DNA from: Rickettsiella endosymbiont of Miltochrista miniata
GTDB taxonomy: Bacteria; Pseudomonadota; Gammaproteobacteria; Diplorickettsiales; Diplorickettsiaceae
Direction of reading: 5' to 3'
Assembly (NCBI RefSeq): GCF_964031245.1
Contig: NZ_OZ035017.1
Span: 1,581,402-1,645,401 of the forward strand
DNA: 64,000 bases
Shown here: piece by piece, positions 37,450 to 47,167 of the stretch
Numbering within the stretch: position 1 is the stretch's first letter
Layout of the letters: each line of letters starts with the position of its first letter
Notes under the pieces: model-generated
Told to the model about the DNA's origin: nothing
Databases searched by the model: none
The model's input: the letters and a program-made list of their open reading frames with translations, nothing else
Translations under genes and position numbers: made by a program

Positions 37450-38265
37450 TCATTCCCACAAAGGGTATTTTTCCAAAATTATCGGCATTTTAAAAAAAAG
37501 GTGGGCTAAAGCGGAAAATGCGGGCGTGTAATCTGAGACATAAAACTTCTTTTTTGGAGAGTTAGATAAGGCAGCCAATAGCTTGCGTTCTTTGAGTATG
37601 TTTCTTACCACTTCAGCAACAATATCAGTTGAATCGATAATAACGGTAGCATCGCTATAAAATTGCTTTATCTGCTGTTTAATTAATGGGTAATGTGTAC
37701 ATCCTAGCACTAGGGCATCAAGATTATGAAGGGAAGACTCATTCAGATAGGACTGAATGGCATCGCTCATAATAGTTTGGTCTTTAAATCCTTCTTCAAT
37801 TAGTGGCACCAGCAAAGGCGTAGCCAGTGTATTTAATCGAATATTAATACCCAGTTCATCTAATTTTTTTCTATAGATATTTGAGTTAATGGTTTGCTTA
37901 GTACCAATTAAACCGATCGTCTTCTCGATATAATTTTTGGCTAAATAATCGATCATAGGATCGATCACATCGACTACTATCGACTTGCGACCTACATATT
38001 CTTTAACGAGCTCATAGGCAACTGCTGAAGCTGAATTACAAGCAATCAATATAAGTTTGCAATCTTGCTTAAGCAACATATCGCAGATTTTAATGGAATA
38101 TGCTTGTATGGCCGCGGCAGATTTATCCCCCCAAGGTGCATGGGCTGTATCGCCAAAATAGATGATAGACTCATCAGGTAACAATCTGGTGACAGCATGA
38201 GCGACAGTTAAGCCACCAATACCACTATCAAATATGCCGATAGGTTGTGAATAATTAGAAGACAT
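37450..38265 (-). CDS. murI: Glutamate racemase
   Basis: 271 aa. Makes D-glutamate for peptidoglycan. The two catalytic Cys lie in IACNSASAVAY and LGCTHYPLIKQQ; N-terminal GIFDSGIGGLTVA. Full length. With murA it shows that peptidoglycan synthesis is retained. It lies 10 bases downstream of the TauE-type exporter gene. Confidence 0.95.
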   Translation of the reverse strand: MSSNYSQPIGIFDSGIGGLTVAHAVTRLLPDESIIYFGDTAHAPWGDKSAAAIQAYSIKICDMLLKQDCKLILIACNSASAVAYELVKEYVGRKSIVVDVIDPMIDYLAKNYIEKTIGLIGTKQTINSNIYRKKLDELGINIRLNTLATPLLVPLIEEGFKDQTIMSDAIQSYLNESSLHNLDALVLGCTHYPLIKQQIKQFYSDATVIIDSTDIVAEVVRNILKERKLLAALSNSPKKKFYVSDYTPAFSALAHLFFKMPIILEKYPLWE

Positions 38266-38274
38266 AGTGATACT

Positions 38275-39066
38275 TTAATGGATTATTAAGGTAATACCTA
38301 ATATAAAAAGGAATAAAGCAAAAAACTTTCGCAAAATATTCCCTGTAATGCGCTTGCCCAATCCTGTACCTATAGGAACAAAAAGTACACTCCCTATCGA
38401 TATTCCTAATACAGCGGGCCAATAGACAAACCCAACGCTACCGGAGGGGAGATTATGAGCATGCAACCCAGTTAATGTGAAGGTTATTGCCCCTAAAATT
38501 GCTAATAACAATACACATGCTGAAGATGTGGCGATAGCATGATGCGTAGACAACCCCAAACGTAAAAAAACCGGAACTGAAATAGCTCCCCCGCCAAGAC
38601 CTAACAGACCTGAAATAATACCGATAAAAAAACCTATGGACCATTTCTTGAAAGTATTTAAGACAACGATTTCTTTTTTAATTGCTGGGCTTCTATGAAA
38701 GTATAGTTTGAATGCGACTGAAAAAAGAAATAAGCTAAATAATAATTTTAACGTTTGCGTAGTTAATAATAATGCTAATAAAGCCCCTGTTATTATACCC
38801 ACAACCATTCCTGGAACTAACTGTCGAAATAAAAGCCAATTAATAGAGAAACTACGCTGCTGATGATAAACAGCAATAAGTGAAGTAAAAATAATAGACG
38901 TCAATGCTGTACTTGTTGCCATATGCATTTGCAACTGTTCAGGAATATTTGCATGTGAAAAAATGGCAAGCAAACCAGGGACTAAAACTGTCCCTCCACC
39001 TATACCGAGTAGTCCCGCTAAAAATCCAGCTAACAATCCTATCGCTATATATAATATAAAAAACAT
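38275..39066 (-). CDS. TauE/SafE (TSUP) family membrane transporter
   Basis: 263 aa, eight helices, with the internal repeat GLLGIGGGTVLVPGLLAIF and GLLGLGGGAISVPVFLRLG, which is the family hallmark. TSUP proteins move sulfite, sulfoacetate or other small organosulfur anions; the substrate here cannot be told. Encoded just upstream of murI. Confidence 0.9.
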   Translation of the reverse strand: MFFILYIAIGLLAGFLAGLLGIGGGTVLVPGLLAIFSHANIPEQLQMHMATSTALTSIIFTSLIAVYHQQRSFSINWLLFRQLVPGMVVGIITGALLALLLTTQTLKLLFSLFLFSVAFKLYFHRSPAIKKEIVVLNTFKKWSIGFFIGIISGLLGLGGGAISVPVFLRLGLSTHHAIATSSACVLLLAILGAITFTLTGLHAHNLPSGSVGFVYWPAVLGISIGSVLFVPIGTGLGKRITGNILRKFFALFLFILGITLIIH

Positions 39067-39087
39067 TTAATGGCCAAAAATAGTTAG

Positions 39088-39213
39088 TATACTCTTCGCA
39101 CTTGAATTTTTGTCTGCGTTACCGCTCAACCCGAATCCTCATGTATCTAGAATACATTCCGGTCGCTTCATTCTCGCGGTGCCTTGCCAAAAACCCAATT
39201 GCTGTGAGTATAA
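39088..39213 (+). repeat. Repeat family A, copy 5 (126 bp)
   Basis: Full copy (TATACTCTTCGCACTTG to TTGCTGTGAGTATA) in the space between the CDF efflux gene and the TauE-type gene, about 20 bases upstream of the latter's start codon. Confidence 0.92.
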
Positions 39214-39252
39214 ATTTACTATGAAAAAGATTAAGTCAATGGGGCATTAAAG

Positions 39253-40155
39253 TTAGCAAACTAAAGATTGCTCACAGGGATATTTTTTTTGTCCTTGTTC
39301 AACTTGCAAAGTAATATGTTGGATATGAAATTCCTTAGCCAAAACTCGATTAATCTTTAAATATTCCTCATCCGAAAAGCCACCTTTCGGCATAATCAAA
39401 TGCGCAGTCAATGCAGTTTCCTGCGTACTTAACCCCCAAATATGCAAATCATGAACCTCTTGAACTCCAGGTAATTCTTTTAAATAATTATAGACTGCTT
39501 TCTGATTTACTCCATAAGGCACTGCTCCTAATATTAGTTCTACCGATCGACGTAATAAATTCCAACTACCCCAAGTGATAATTGCAACTATTAGCAATCC
39601 TACTATCGGATCTACCCATAGCCATCCAGTAAAATAAATGACGGCACCTGCTAATACAACACCTAAAGCAATCAGAGCATCATAAGCTAAATGTAAAAAC
39701 GCCCCTTTAATATTAAGGTCGGTTGTACTTTGCCTCATAAATAATAAAGCCGTTCCACCGTTGATTAACATCCCTATAAAGGCAACGATTATCACAATAA
39801 TTTCATTTATTTCTTTTGGGTGATTAAGTCGATTAATTGATTCATAAACGATTAAAGCTGATGTTAAAACTAGTAATAGAGCATTGGCTAATGCCGCTAG
39901 AATAGTTAATTTTTTATAACCATAACTGTAACGTTGCGTCGCGCGACGTTTGACTAAAACGCTCGCTCCCCAAGACATCAACAAACCTAAAACATCTCCA
40001 AAATTATGAACGGCATCTGACAATAAGCTAACCGAATGGGCAATAAACCCATAAACGACCTCTGTTAATAAAAACCCTGAATTTAACAAAATTGCAACTG
40101 CAAAACTTACATTTAGAGTAACAAAAGTAGGATGGTGATGGTGGGTATGCGACAT
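39253..40155 (-). CDS. Cation diffusion facilitator (Zn/Co/Cd efflux, CzcD/ZitB type)
   Basis: 300 aa: six helices and a C-terminal cytosolic domain. The N-terminus is His-rich (MSHTHHHHPT). The metal-site motifs HNFGD (preceded by LLSDAV) and HLAYD are in helices 2 and 5. Exports divalent metal ions for protons. Its start is 5 bases after the lolA stop, so the two are co-transcribed. Confidence 0.93.
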   Translation of the reverse strand: MSHTHHHHPTFVTLNVSFAVAILLNSGFLLTEVVYGFIAHSVSLLSDAVHNFGDVLGLLMSWGASVLVKRRATQRYSYGYKKLTILAALANALLLVLTSALIVYESINRLNHPKEINEIIVIIVAFIGMLINGGTALLFMRQSTTDLNIKGAFLHLAYDALIALGVVLAGAVIYFTGWLWVDPIVGLLIVAIITWGSWNLLRRSVELILGAVPYGVNQKAVYNYLKELPGVQEVHDLHIWGLSTQETALTAHLIMPKGGFSDEEYLKINRVLAKEFHIQHITLQVEQGQKKYPCEQSLVC

Positions 40156-40160
40156 AAGAT

Positions 40161-40784
40161 TTAGCCTTTAACGATGTCGATATTTTTATCGGTCGGCATA
40201 ATAAAATGGAAAGTCTGTGATGGAAGATGAGGATTTAATTCAACTTGCGAAAAATTAATCACTGTTTGCTGATCTAACTTATCGGTCAAACGCATCTCCC
40301 GTAAGCGATTTTTTTCAAAAATCAAAGTAATTGATTGAAATAATGCGTTTTTATTTTTTGGAAATAAAGTAAAACCCTGAACATCCATTAAAGGATGAAT
40401 AACGAACTGTTGTGTTAGATTTTTAGGGGAATCACTTAATAATGCTGCGGGTGAATCTGAATCAGCCGTTTTTTGGGTTTGAACGGTAATTTGTTGCAAA
40501 TCGATATCATAAAACCAAATACGCTGACCATCTGCGATTAATAATTGTCGACTAGGTTGCGTAACTTCCCAGCGAAATCTACCAGGACGTTGTATGACCA
40601 TCTTGCCACTCAGTTGCTGCAGAATTTGACCTTTAGAATTCATAACCGTTTGTGTAAAATTAGACCTAGAGCTTTGTAAATTATTTAATAATTGGCTTAG
40701 TTGATCTTCCGCTAGCACTTGGTTTGATCTTAATAAAAGCAAAAGACTTAAAAAAATAAGTTTGTATAAATTTAAAAATTTCAT
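40161..40784 (-). CDS. lolA: LolA, periplasmic lipoprotein carrier
   Basis: 207 aa. Signal peptide KLIFLSLLLLLRSNQVLAED. Mature part with FTQTVMNSKGQILQQLSGKM, RPGRFRWEV and YDIDLQQITVQ, the standard LolA beta-sheet pattern. Carries lipoproteins from LolCDE to the outer membrane. The ATG at 40784 is preferred to the TTG at 40790. It follows bioD by about 35 bases. Confidence 0.93.
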   Translation of the reverse strand: MKFLNLYKLIFLSLLLLLRSNQVLAEDQLSQLLNNLQSSRSNFTQTVMNSKGQILQQLSGKMVIQRPGRFRWEVTQPSRQLLIADGQRIWFYDIDLQQITVQTQKTADSDSPAALLSDSPKNLTQQFVIHPLMDVQGFTLFPKNKNALFQSITLIFEKNRLREMRLTDKLDQQTVINFSQVELNPHLPSQTFHFIMPTDKNIDIVKG

Positions 40785-40819
40785 AAGCAAAAATCTGGAA
40801 AAATAGATGAGGAAATTCG

Positions 40820-41512
40820 TTAAGATTCTATTTTGATTAAATTAGACCAAGCTATGCAAATACTGGTATCTAAATTGTTTCTCTGGTAGCGAACAAAGCT
40901 GAAAAAAGGCACATCCATGGATTGCTTTAAATATAAGCCATTTTCTTCATGGAATAACATATTAGGATCAATTTGATTACATATACAAGCTACAATCGGA
41001 ATATTTCTTTTTCTCAAGATTTCATAAGTTAAAAGCGCATGGCTCAAACAACCTAAACGCAATCCCACGACAAGGATAACGGGCAAATTTAAAGCTTGCA
41101 ATAGGTCGAGCATCGTTTCAGTCTTATTTAAAGGAACAGCAGCCCCTCCTAGTCCTTCAATAACACGATAATCCGCTTTATAATTTAATAAAGGTTGGAA
41201 TGATTGCATAATCTTAGCAAGACTTAATTGGCAGGCCTGTTGTTCCGCCGCAATATGCGGTGCCGTTGCTAGGCTAAAGCAAAAGGGATTAACCTGCTCA
41301 TAAGGAAGACAAATGGTTGCGGCTTTTTGCAAAGCAATTGCATCAGAATTGCGTAATCCAACTTTGCTAAGGTGCGCTCCGCTGGAAATCGGTTTTAAAC
41401 CGATAGTAGAATAACCATTAGCTTTTAAAAAAGATAACAAATTAACAGCAATAGTCGTTTTGCCGACATTAGTGTCTGTACCTAAAATAAAAAAGCCCTT
41501 ATTTTTTATCAT
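40820..41512 (-). CDS. bioD: Dethiobiotin synthetase
   Basis: 230 aa P-loop enzyme (FILGTDTNVGKTTIA), VIEGLGGAAVPLNK. Closes the ureido ring of 7,8-diaminopelargonate with CO2 and ATP. It is the last biotin gene in a bioB-F-C-D run, 10 bases after bioC. Confidence 0.95.
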   Translation of the reverse strand: MIKNKGFFILGTDTNVGKTTIAVNLLSFLKANGYSTIGLKPISSGAHLSKVGLRNSDAIALQKAATICLPYEQVNPFCFSLATAPHIAAEQQACQLSLAKIMQSFQPLLNYKADYRVIEGLGGAAVPLNKTETMLDLLQALNLPVILVVGLRLGCLSHALLTYEILRKRNIPIVACICNQIDPNMLFHEENGLYLKQSMDVPFFSFVRYQRNNLDTSICIAWSNLIKIES

Positions 41513-41522
41513 TTATATTTGT

Positions 41523-42401
41523 TTAATTAAAGCTACGAAAAATACTACTTAAAGGTATTTTGATCTCACTGGAATCATTCTGGTTTTTGATTTTTTTTTC
41601 TGCTGCCCATGCGTGTCCATAAATAATTTCCCATGTTGCTGGCAATTTTCCTTCTGGAGTACGAAAACATTCGTAGGCTTGAATCAATTTCTTTAACGTT
41701 CCTTTGGAAGTCAAACCTCGTTGCCGATCCTTGGCAATATTTTGTACCCCCAATTTTTTTAATTCCTTCATCAAATCTAAGGCTTCTGAATACAGCAAAG
41801 TAAAATATTCAACATCCATCACCGGATCGACGAAAGGCGTTTGCAGTAAGTTATCACCTAAATCATGCATATCAACAAATAGATGTACATGCGGTTGATC
41901 ATCGATAGTTCTCCAACAATATCGCAATTCTTGCAAAGTATCTGGTCCCACCATGGAGAATAGCAGCAAACCATCGGGTTTTAATACGCGTCGAATTTCT
42001 TTGAGACTCTGGGTGAAATCGTTACTCCAATGCAACATCAAATTTGAGTAAACTAATTCGAAGCTATGATCAGCAAACGGCAAATTCTCCGCACACCCAT
42101 GTATCCAATGGATATCAGTAAGTTGATACTCTTTTCCTTTAGCCTGAGCTTGTGCCAGCATTCCATTCGACTTATCTAAACCTACAATTTTAGCAACGGG
42201 GTATAATTTTTTTAAAAATGTCTCGCTATGACCTGTACCACAACCCAGATCCAATATGGTTTGCGGTTGACAGCGAATTCCTTGTAAACGTTCTAATAAA
42301 GATTTTCCTACCCGCTGTTGCAGCACTGCAACTGGATCATAAGTGTTTGCCGCTTTATTAAAACGATGGACAATTTGTGTTTCATCTAATTGGATTATCA
42401 T
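41523..42401 (-). CDS. bioC: Malonyl-ACP O-methyltransferase
   Basis: 292 aa SAM-dependent methyltransferase: ILDLGCGTGHSETFL (motif I), VGLDKSNGML, and ELVYSNLMLHW, which matches the BioC pattern. Methylates malonyl-ACP so that the fatty acid machinery can build pimeloyl-ACP methyl ester. Overlaps the end of bioF by 20 bases. Confidence 0.93.
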   Translation of the reverse strand: MIIQLDETQIVHRFNKAANTYDPVAVLQQRVGKSLLERLQGIRCQPQTILDLGCGTGHSETFLKKLYPVAKIVGLDKSNGMLAQAQAKGKEYQLTDIHWIHGCAENLPFADHSFELVYSNLMLHWSNDFTQSLKEIRRVLKPDGLLLFSMVGPDTLQELRYCWRTIDDQPHVHLFVDMHDLGDNLLQTPFVDPVMDVEYFTLLYSEALDLMKELKKLGVQNIAKDRQRGLTSKGTLKKLIQAYECFRTPEGKLPATWEIIYGHAWAAEKKIKNQNDSSEIKIPLSSIFRSFN

Positions 42402-43557
42402 TTATTTTTATCAATTTCAGCCCCATGGCTACTTGTTCTAATAATCTATCAATTTCAGTTTCTGAGTGTAATACACTCAAGCTAATTCGTAGCCGTGAGG
42501 TATTTTCAGGAACGGTCGGGGGTCGAATAGCATTGACCAGAAAGCCATTTTGCAATAAATAAGCTGAAAGTGCCATGGTTTGCTCAGTATTATTTATTAA
42601 AATCGGTTGAATGGGGGTCTGAGAAGGCAATATCGGTAACTCTAACTGCTGCGCCATCTGCTTAAAATGGGTAATTAAACGCTGTAATTTTTCTCTACGC
42701 CAACTTTCTGTTTGCAATAATAGCAAACTCGTCTGTGCGGCTTTAGCTAAAGCCGGCGGCAAAGCAGTGGTATACATATAAGGGCGCGCAAATTGAATCA
42801 GATTCTCGATGATGACCTCATTCGAGGCCACAAAACCGCCAAAACATCCAAAAGCCTTACCGAAACCACCCGATAAGATATCTGGTTTACAGTCAAAATG
42901 TTCACAAATACCTGCTCCCTTTTTTCCTAATACGCCTATGCCGTGCGCATCATCGACTAACAATGTAGACGAGAATCTTTGGGCGATTTCTACTAATGCT
43001 GGCAACAGTGCTATATCACCATCCATGCTAAAGACACCATCGGTCATAATAAATTTTTGTCTAGCGGGTGACTGCCTCAAATGCTTTTCTAGAGTGGCAA
43101 GATTATTATGTGGATAACGTTTAAATACGGCGCCTGTTAATTTTGCCCCATCGATTAAAGAAGCATGGCTTAATTTGTCAGCGAATATTGTAGATCTTCT
43201 TTGCAATAAGCTCCCTAAAATACCCAAATTAGCCATATACCCAGTAGAGAATACTAATACTTTAGGAAAATTAAGAAATTCAGCTAAGGCAAGCTCGAGC
43301 TCATGGTGAAATCGATTATACGCACCAAGAAAATGCGAAGACCCGCTACCAACACCGTAGTCATCAGCTCCTTGTTTAAAAGATTTTATAACTGCGGGGT
43401 GTTTGCTTAGACCTAAATAATCATTGGAAGAAAAACAACAAAAATTTTTATCATTATAACGCCGCTGCATACCGGCCAAACTTTGCAAGACTTTACGCTC
43501 TCTATAGTGACCTTTTTGTTTATGTTGACTTAATGCTTTCTCAAAAGTTAATGACAT
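42382..43557 (-). CDS. bioF: 8-amino-7-oxononanoate synthase
   Basis: 391 aa PLP enzyme of the alpha-oxoamine synthase family. [29 protein letters not shown] and [14 protein letters not shown] with the PLP Lys. Condenses pimeloyl-ACP with alanine. Starts 10 bases inside the end of bioB. Confidence 0.95.
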   Translation of the reverse strand: MSLTFEKALSQHKQKGHYRERKVLQSLAGMQRRYNDKNFCCFSSNDYLGLSKHPAVIKSFKQGADDYGVGSGSSHFLGAYNRFHHELELALAEFLNFPKVLVFSTGYMANLGILGSLLQRRSTIFADKLSHASLIDGAKLTGAVFKRYPHNNLATLEKHLRQSPARQKFIMTDGVFSMDGDIALLPALVEIAQRFSSTLLVDDAHGIGVLGKKGAGICEHFDCKPDILSGGFGKAFGCFGGFVASNEVIIENLIQFARPYMYTTALPPALAKAAQTSLLLLQTESWRREKLQRLITHFKQMAQQLELPILPSQTPIQPILINNTEQTMALSAYLLQNGFLVNAIRPPTVPENTSRLRISLSVLHSETEIDRLLEQVAMGLKLIKINDNPIR

Positions 43558-44528
43558 GCATTCAGGTCGGTATCGAACAATACAGCTGCCAGCCCCAATT
43601 TTTTTAATAAAGCATTATCCTGTTCAGGAGAGATATTATCTGTCGTTAATAATTTTTCTCCATAATGCAAGGAATTAGCACCCGCAAAAAAACATAGCGC
43701 TTGTGCTTCCTCACTCAAGCTATCACGTCCAGCAGATAAACGAATCATGCTCAGCGGTAACATAATTCGCGCTACAGCAACTACACGCGTAAATTCAAAA
43801 GAATCAACTGGAGGCTTATCGGCTAATGGTGTCCCCGGGATAGGAATTAATTTATTCAACGTCACACTTCTAGGATGCTCGGGTAGATTAGCCAGTTGTC
43901 GTAACAGACCCGCTCGATCCTCTTGAGTCTCTCCCATGCCAATAATCCCACCACAGCAAACTTTTATACCTGCCGCTCGAACACAAGCTAAAGTCTCCAA
44001 GCGTTCTTGATAGGTTCGGGTTGAAATAATAGTTTGGTAATATTCTGGTGATGTATCTAAATTATGGTTGTAATAATCTAAACCCGCATCAGATAACTGC
44101 AAGGCTTGCTCTTGCGTGAGCATGCCTAATGTAGCACACGCCTCCAAATCTAATGCTTTGATTGCTGATACCATTTCTAATATGTTAGCGAGCTCTTTTT
44201 TAGGAGGGCTACGCCACGCAGCCGCGATACAAAATCGACCCGCACCATTTTCTTTTGCCTTTTTGGCAGCAGTTTTCACTTGCTCTAACGTCATTAAAGG
44301 TTCTTTTTTTAGCCCGGTATTGTAATGACCACTTTGCGGACAATACGAACAATCCTCAGGACATAAACCTGTTTTTACATTAAGTAAACTACTAATCTGG
44401 ACTGCATTAGCTTGAAAAGATTGGCGATGGACAGTATGTGCGCGATAAATTAAGTCATTAAAAGGATATTGGAATAGCACATGAATTTGTTCAAGTGTCC
44501 AATCGTGACGGATTTCAGGATTCGACAT
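43548..44528 (-). CDS. bioB: Biotin synthase
   Basis: 326 aa radical-SAM enzyme, [12 protein letters not shown] carrying the 4Fe-4S cysteines; further cysteines for the 2Fe-2S cluster lie in ACATLGML and [11 protein letters not shown]. Inserts sulfur into dethiobiotin. First gene of the - strand operon, with a good promoter just upstream. Confidence 0.97.
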   Translation of the reverse strand: MSNPEIRHDWTLEQIHVLFQYPFNDLIYRAHTVHRQSFQANAVQISSLLNVKTGLCPEDCSYCPQSGHYNTGLKKEPLMTLEQVKTAAKKAKENGAGRFCIAAAWRSPPKKELANILEMVSAIKALDLEACATLGMLTQEQALQLSDAGLDYYNHNLDTSPEYYQTIISTRTYQERLETLACVRAAGIKVCCGGIIGMGETQEDRAGLLRQLANLPEHPRSVTLNKLIPIPGTPLADKPPVDSFEFTRVVAVARIMLPLSMIRLSAGRDSLSEEAQALCFFAGANSLHYGEKLLTTDNISPEQDNALLKKLGLAAVLFDTDLNACH

Positions 44529-44556
44529 AATAATTTCTTAAAACCACAAAACTGCC

Positions 44557-44585
44557 AACATAAAATGAATAACACACATTGTCAA
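44557..44585 (-). promoter_or_regulatory. Sigma-70 promoter of the bioBFCD operon
   Basis: Perfect TTGACA (44585-44580), 17-base spacer, TATGTT (44562-44557; 4 of 6 matches to TATAAT), 28 bases before the bioB ATG. I see no enterobacterial-type BirA operator (TTGTAAACC dyad) over it. Confidence 0.65.
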
Positions 44586-44601
44586 CTTCCTGAATAAAGG
44601 C

Positions 44602-45525
44602 TTAGAAGCTGTAAAATGGAAGCCTGATCTCCGTTGCTAGCACACTAAAAATTACTATTAACAACAAAAAAATCCAACTGCATCTATTCTTGACTGTAAA
44701 TATCACCGGATCATCGTGAATTTTTCCTTCCTGAGCAAACTGCCACATATGATTGAGCCAAATGAATAAACAAGGGCAAATTAACCACAATAACAATGGA
44801 GTCCTATAAAATAATTGTGCTTTTGCGGAATAAATATAAAAAATAAAGATTAAAACTGATAAGTAGCCGCTAATATATCCTAGTAAGGCCAGTTTAATTT
44901 TATCTTTTATTTGATAAGCTCGGCCTAAAATAGAAAATTTATTTTCTGTTTGTATCGCAATAAGCTCGGTATAACGCTTTAGTAAAGCTAAACTAAAAAA
45001 CAGACATAAAACGAAAAAAATCAACCAAAATGAAAATCCATTTTTAATTAAACTCATTCCTGCAAATACACGCATTGAATATAAAATGGCGAGTAAAATA
45101 GCATCTAGCCATTTTATTTGTTTAATAAAAAATGTATAGAGCAAGGTTAAACCATAATACGCCATCGCAATTATTAAGAAATTTAAAGGTAATAATATTG
45201 TAAGACTTAAAGCAGTTATGGCTAATATTGGCGCAAGAATATATCCAGTTTTACAGGATAATTTTTCTGAAGCAAAAGGTCTATTTTGCTTTTTAACATG
45301 CTGTTTATCATTTTCTAAATCAACCAGATCATTGATTAAATAGGCACTTGAAGCTAATAAACAAAAAACAAAAAAACCTAAAAAGCTATTTTTTATGGCA
45401 ATGATATTAAAATATTGGTGCCCAACAAAAAGAGGTATAAATAATAAAATATTTTTTATGGCATGATAAGGCCGTATCGCCTGGAAACAAGCTTTTATGT
45501 TTATTTTATTCTTTTTATTTAACAC
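44602..45525 (-). CDS. UbiA-family prenyltransferase
   Basis: 307 aa, eight or nine helices. First Asp motif in SAYLINDLVDLENDKQH, followed by NRPFASEKLS; second Asp region in KWLDAILLAILYSMRV. It resembles the UbiA branch that moves prenyl-type lipids onto sugar phosphates (decaprenylphosphate phosphoribosyltransferase-like) more than 4-hydroxybenzoate octaprenyltransferase, because of the NIxLFIPLFVGHQ-type N-terminus. The precise substrate is unknown. It separates bioA from bioB, an odd place that may reflect rearrangement. Confidence 0.75.
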   Translation of the reverse strand: MLNKKNKINIKACFQAIRPYHAIKNILLFIPLFVGHQYFNIIAIKNSFLGFFVFCLLASSAYLINDLVDLENDKQHVKKQNRPFASEKLSCKTGYILAPILAITALSLTILLPLNFLIIAMAYYGLTLLYTFFIKQIKWLDAILLAILYSMRVFAGMSLIKNGFSFWLIFFVLCLFFSLALLKRYTELIAIQTENKFSILGRAYQIKDKIKLALLGYISGYLSVLIFIFYIYSAKAQLFYRTPLLLWLICPCLFIWLNHMWQFAQEGKIHDDPVIFTVKNRCSWIFLLLIVIFSVLATEIRLPFYSF

Positions 45526-45637
45526 AATCGTTTTCTCGAATGGTTTTTATTCTTCAGATTGAGCCATTATTCTGGCAATGAATATTGGCAATTTCAGTCA
45601 CTTTTATGTTTAACTTGCTTCTTTTTTACCCTATTTT

Positions 45638-46960
45638 ATGGATCTTATCAATCGCGATCGACAACATATTTGGCATCCTTGCTCTCAAATGAAGGATTAT
45701 GAAGCTTTTCCACCTTTAGTAATAAAAAAGGCCTATGGCTCTTATATTGAACTGATGGATGGGAGGAGAATAATAGATGCCATTTCTAGCTGGTGGTGTA
45801 AATCGTTGGGCCATAACCATCCCCGTTTAAAAGTCGCACTCCAAGCCCAATTAGAATGCTTCGAACATGTGATATTTGCCAATAGCACCTATGAAATTAT
45901 CATCCAACTTTCCGAAAAATTAGGCCGACTTTGCATGGGTTTAGACAAGGTCTTTTATGCCAGTGAAGGTTCTTCGGCAGTTGAAATTGCCCTAAAAATG
46001 AGTCTACACGCCCATCAATTACTCGGTCAAAATCAGCGTACTCAGTTTACCTCCCTTCAAAATGGCTATCATGGCGAAACCTTTATGGCCTTAGGACTGA
46101 GTGATTTAGGCCTTTACCGCCAAGCCTATGAAGCCCATTTAATACAACCTAACTTTATTCAAAATATCCCCTATGTTCACTCTAGTTCTGACCCTTTATG
46201 GAATGATTGCTCAGATATTTGGCCTGGTATCGAAAAACAGCTTGAAAAGCAAGCCGCAAATTTAGCCGCTATTATTGTTGAACCTATAGTCCAAGGGGCA
46301 GGAGGCATGAAAATCTATAGCCAAGATTTCCTCCGCTGTTTGCGCAAATGGACACAAACTCATGGTATTTATTTGATTGCTGATGAAATTATGACCGGAT
46401 TAGGTAGAACGGGGCATGCCTTAGCGTGTGAACATGCACAAATAAAACCTGACTTTATCTGCTTAAGCAAAGGTTTAACTTCCGGCTGGTTACCTATGAG
46501 TGCGGTATTAACCCATACTGACATTTATGATCTTTTTTATGATGATTATTCCACCGGAAAAAGTTTCTTACATTCACATACTTTTAGTGGCAATGCTTTA
46601 GCAGCAGCAGTGGCATTAGAATGTCTAAAAACTTTAGAAGATGAAAAAATATTCCAACAAGTTCGAGAAAAAGAAATTATTTTAAAAAAATTTATGCAGG
46701 AAGTTAGTGATAAAACACAAAGATTAACAAATATTAGAGGTATCGGGGCAATCATTGCTGCAGATTTACAATTAACTGAAAAAGAAAAAAATCAGCGTAT
46801 GGGTTATCAGATTTTTCAGAAAGCCCTGCAGTTAGGTGCGTGGTTACGTCCTTTAGGCGATACTATCTATTGGTTACCACCTTTAAACACATCGTTACAG
46901 GTTCTAGAAGAACTAAAAGACATTACTATATTAGCCATCAAACAAGTCTTAACGAAGTAA
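45638..46960 (+). CDS. bioA: Adenosylmethionine-8-amino-7-oxononanoate aminotransferase
   Basis: 440 aa class III PLP aminotransferase: HIWHPCSQMKDYEAFP at the N-terminus is typical of BioA. DAISSWWCKSLGHNHP, LIADEIMTGLGRTG and CLSKGLTSGWLPMS with the PLP Lys. Uses SAM as amino donor to make 7,8-diaminopelargonate. Divergent from the UbiA-family gene. Confidence 0.95.
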   Translation: MDLINRDRQHIWHPCSQMKDYEAFPPLVIKKAYGSYIELMDGRRIIDAISSWWCKSLGHNHPRLKVALQAQLECFEHVIFANSTYEIIIQLSEKLGRLCMGLDKVFYASEGSSAVEIALKMSLHAHQLLGQNQRTQFTSLQNGYHGETFMALGLSDLGLYRQAYEAHLIQPNFIQNIPYVHSSSDPLWNDCSDIWPGIEKQLEKQAANLAAIIVEPIVQGAGGMKIYSQDFLRCLRKWTQTHGIYLIADEIMTGLGRTGHALACEHAQIKPDFICLSKGLTSGWLPMSAVLTHTDIYDLFYDDYSTGKSFLHSHTFSGNALAAAVALECLKTLEDEKIFQQVREKEIILKKFMQEVSDKTQRLTNIRGIGAIIAADLQLTEKEKNQRMGYQIFQKALQLGAWLRPLGDTIYWLPPLNTSLQVLEELKDITILAIKQVLTK

Positions 46961-47167
46961 TTTTTATTATCTTTTCCTTAATAAAGAAATTGACAATTTA
47001 TCTACAAAAAAGGAGAATTAAATTAATTATAAAATTCTATTAATGAGTAAAAAATTAAGTTTTAATTACTTACAATTTATACGATATGAGCAAGGGAATA
47101 AACACTGGCTCTTTCTATTTTAGGATTTTGGACCATAAATTATAAAAATAATCTAGGAGATTGATTT

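Noticed and set aside
44529-44601. Enterobacterial BirA operator at bioB
   Set aside because: No TTGTAAACC-type dyad is present around the promoter.
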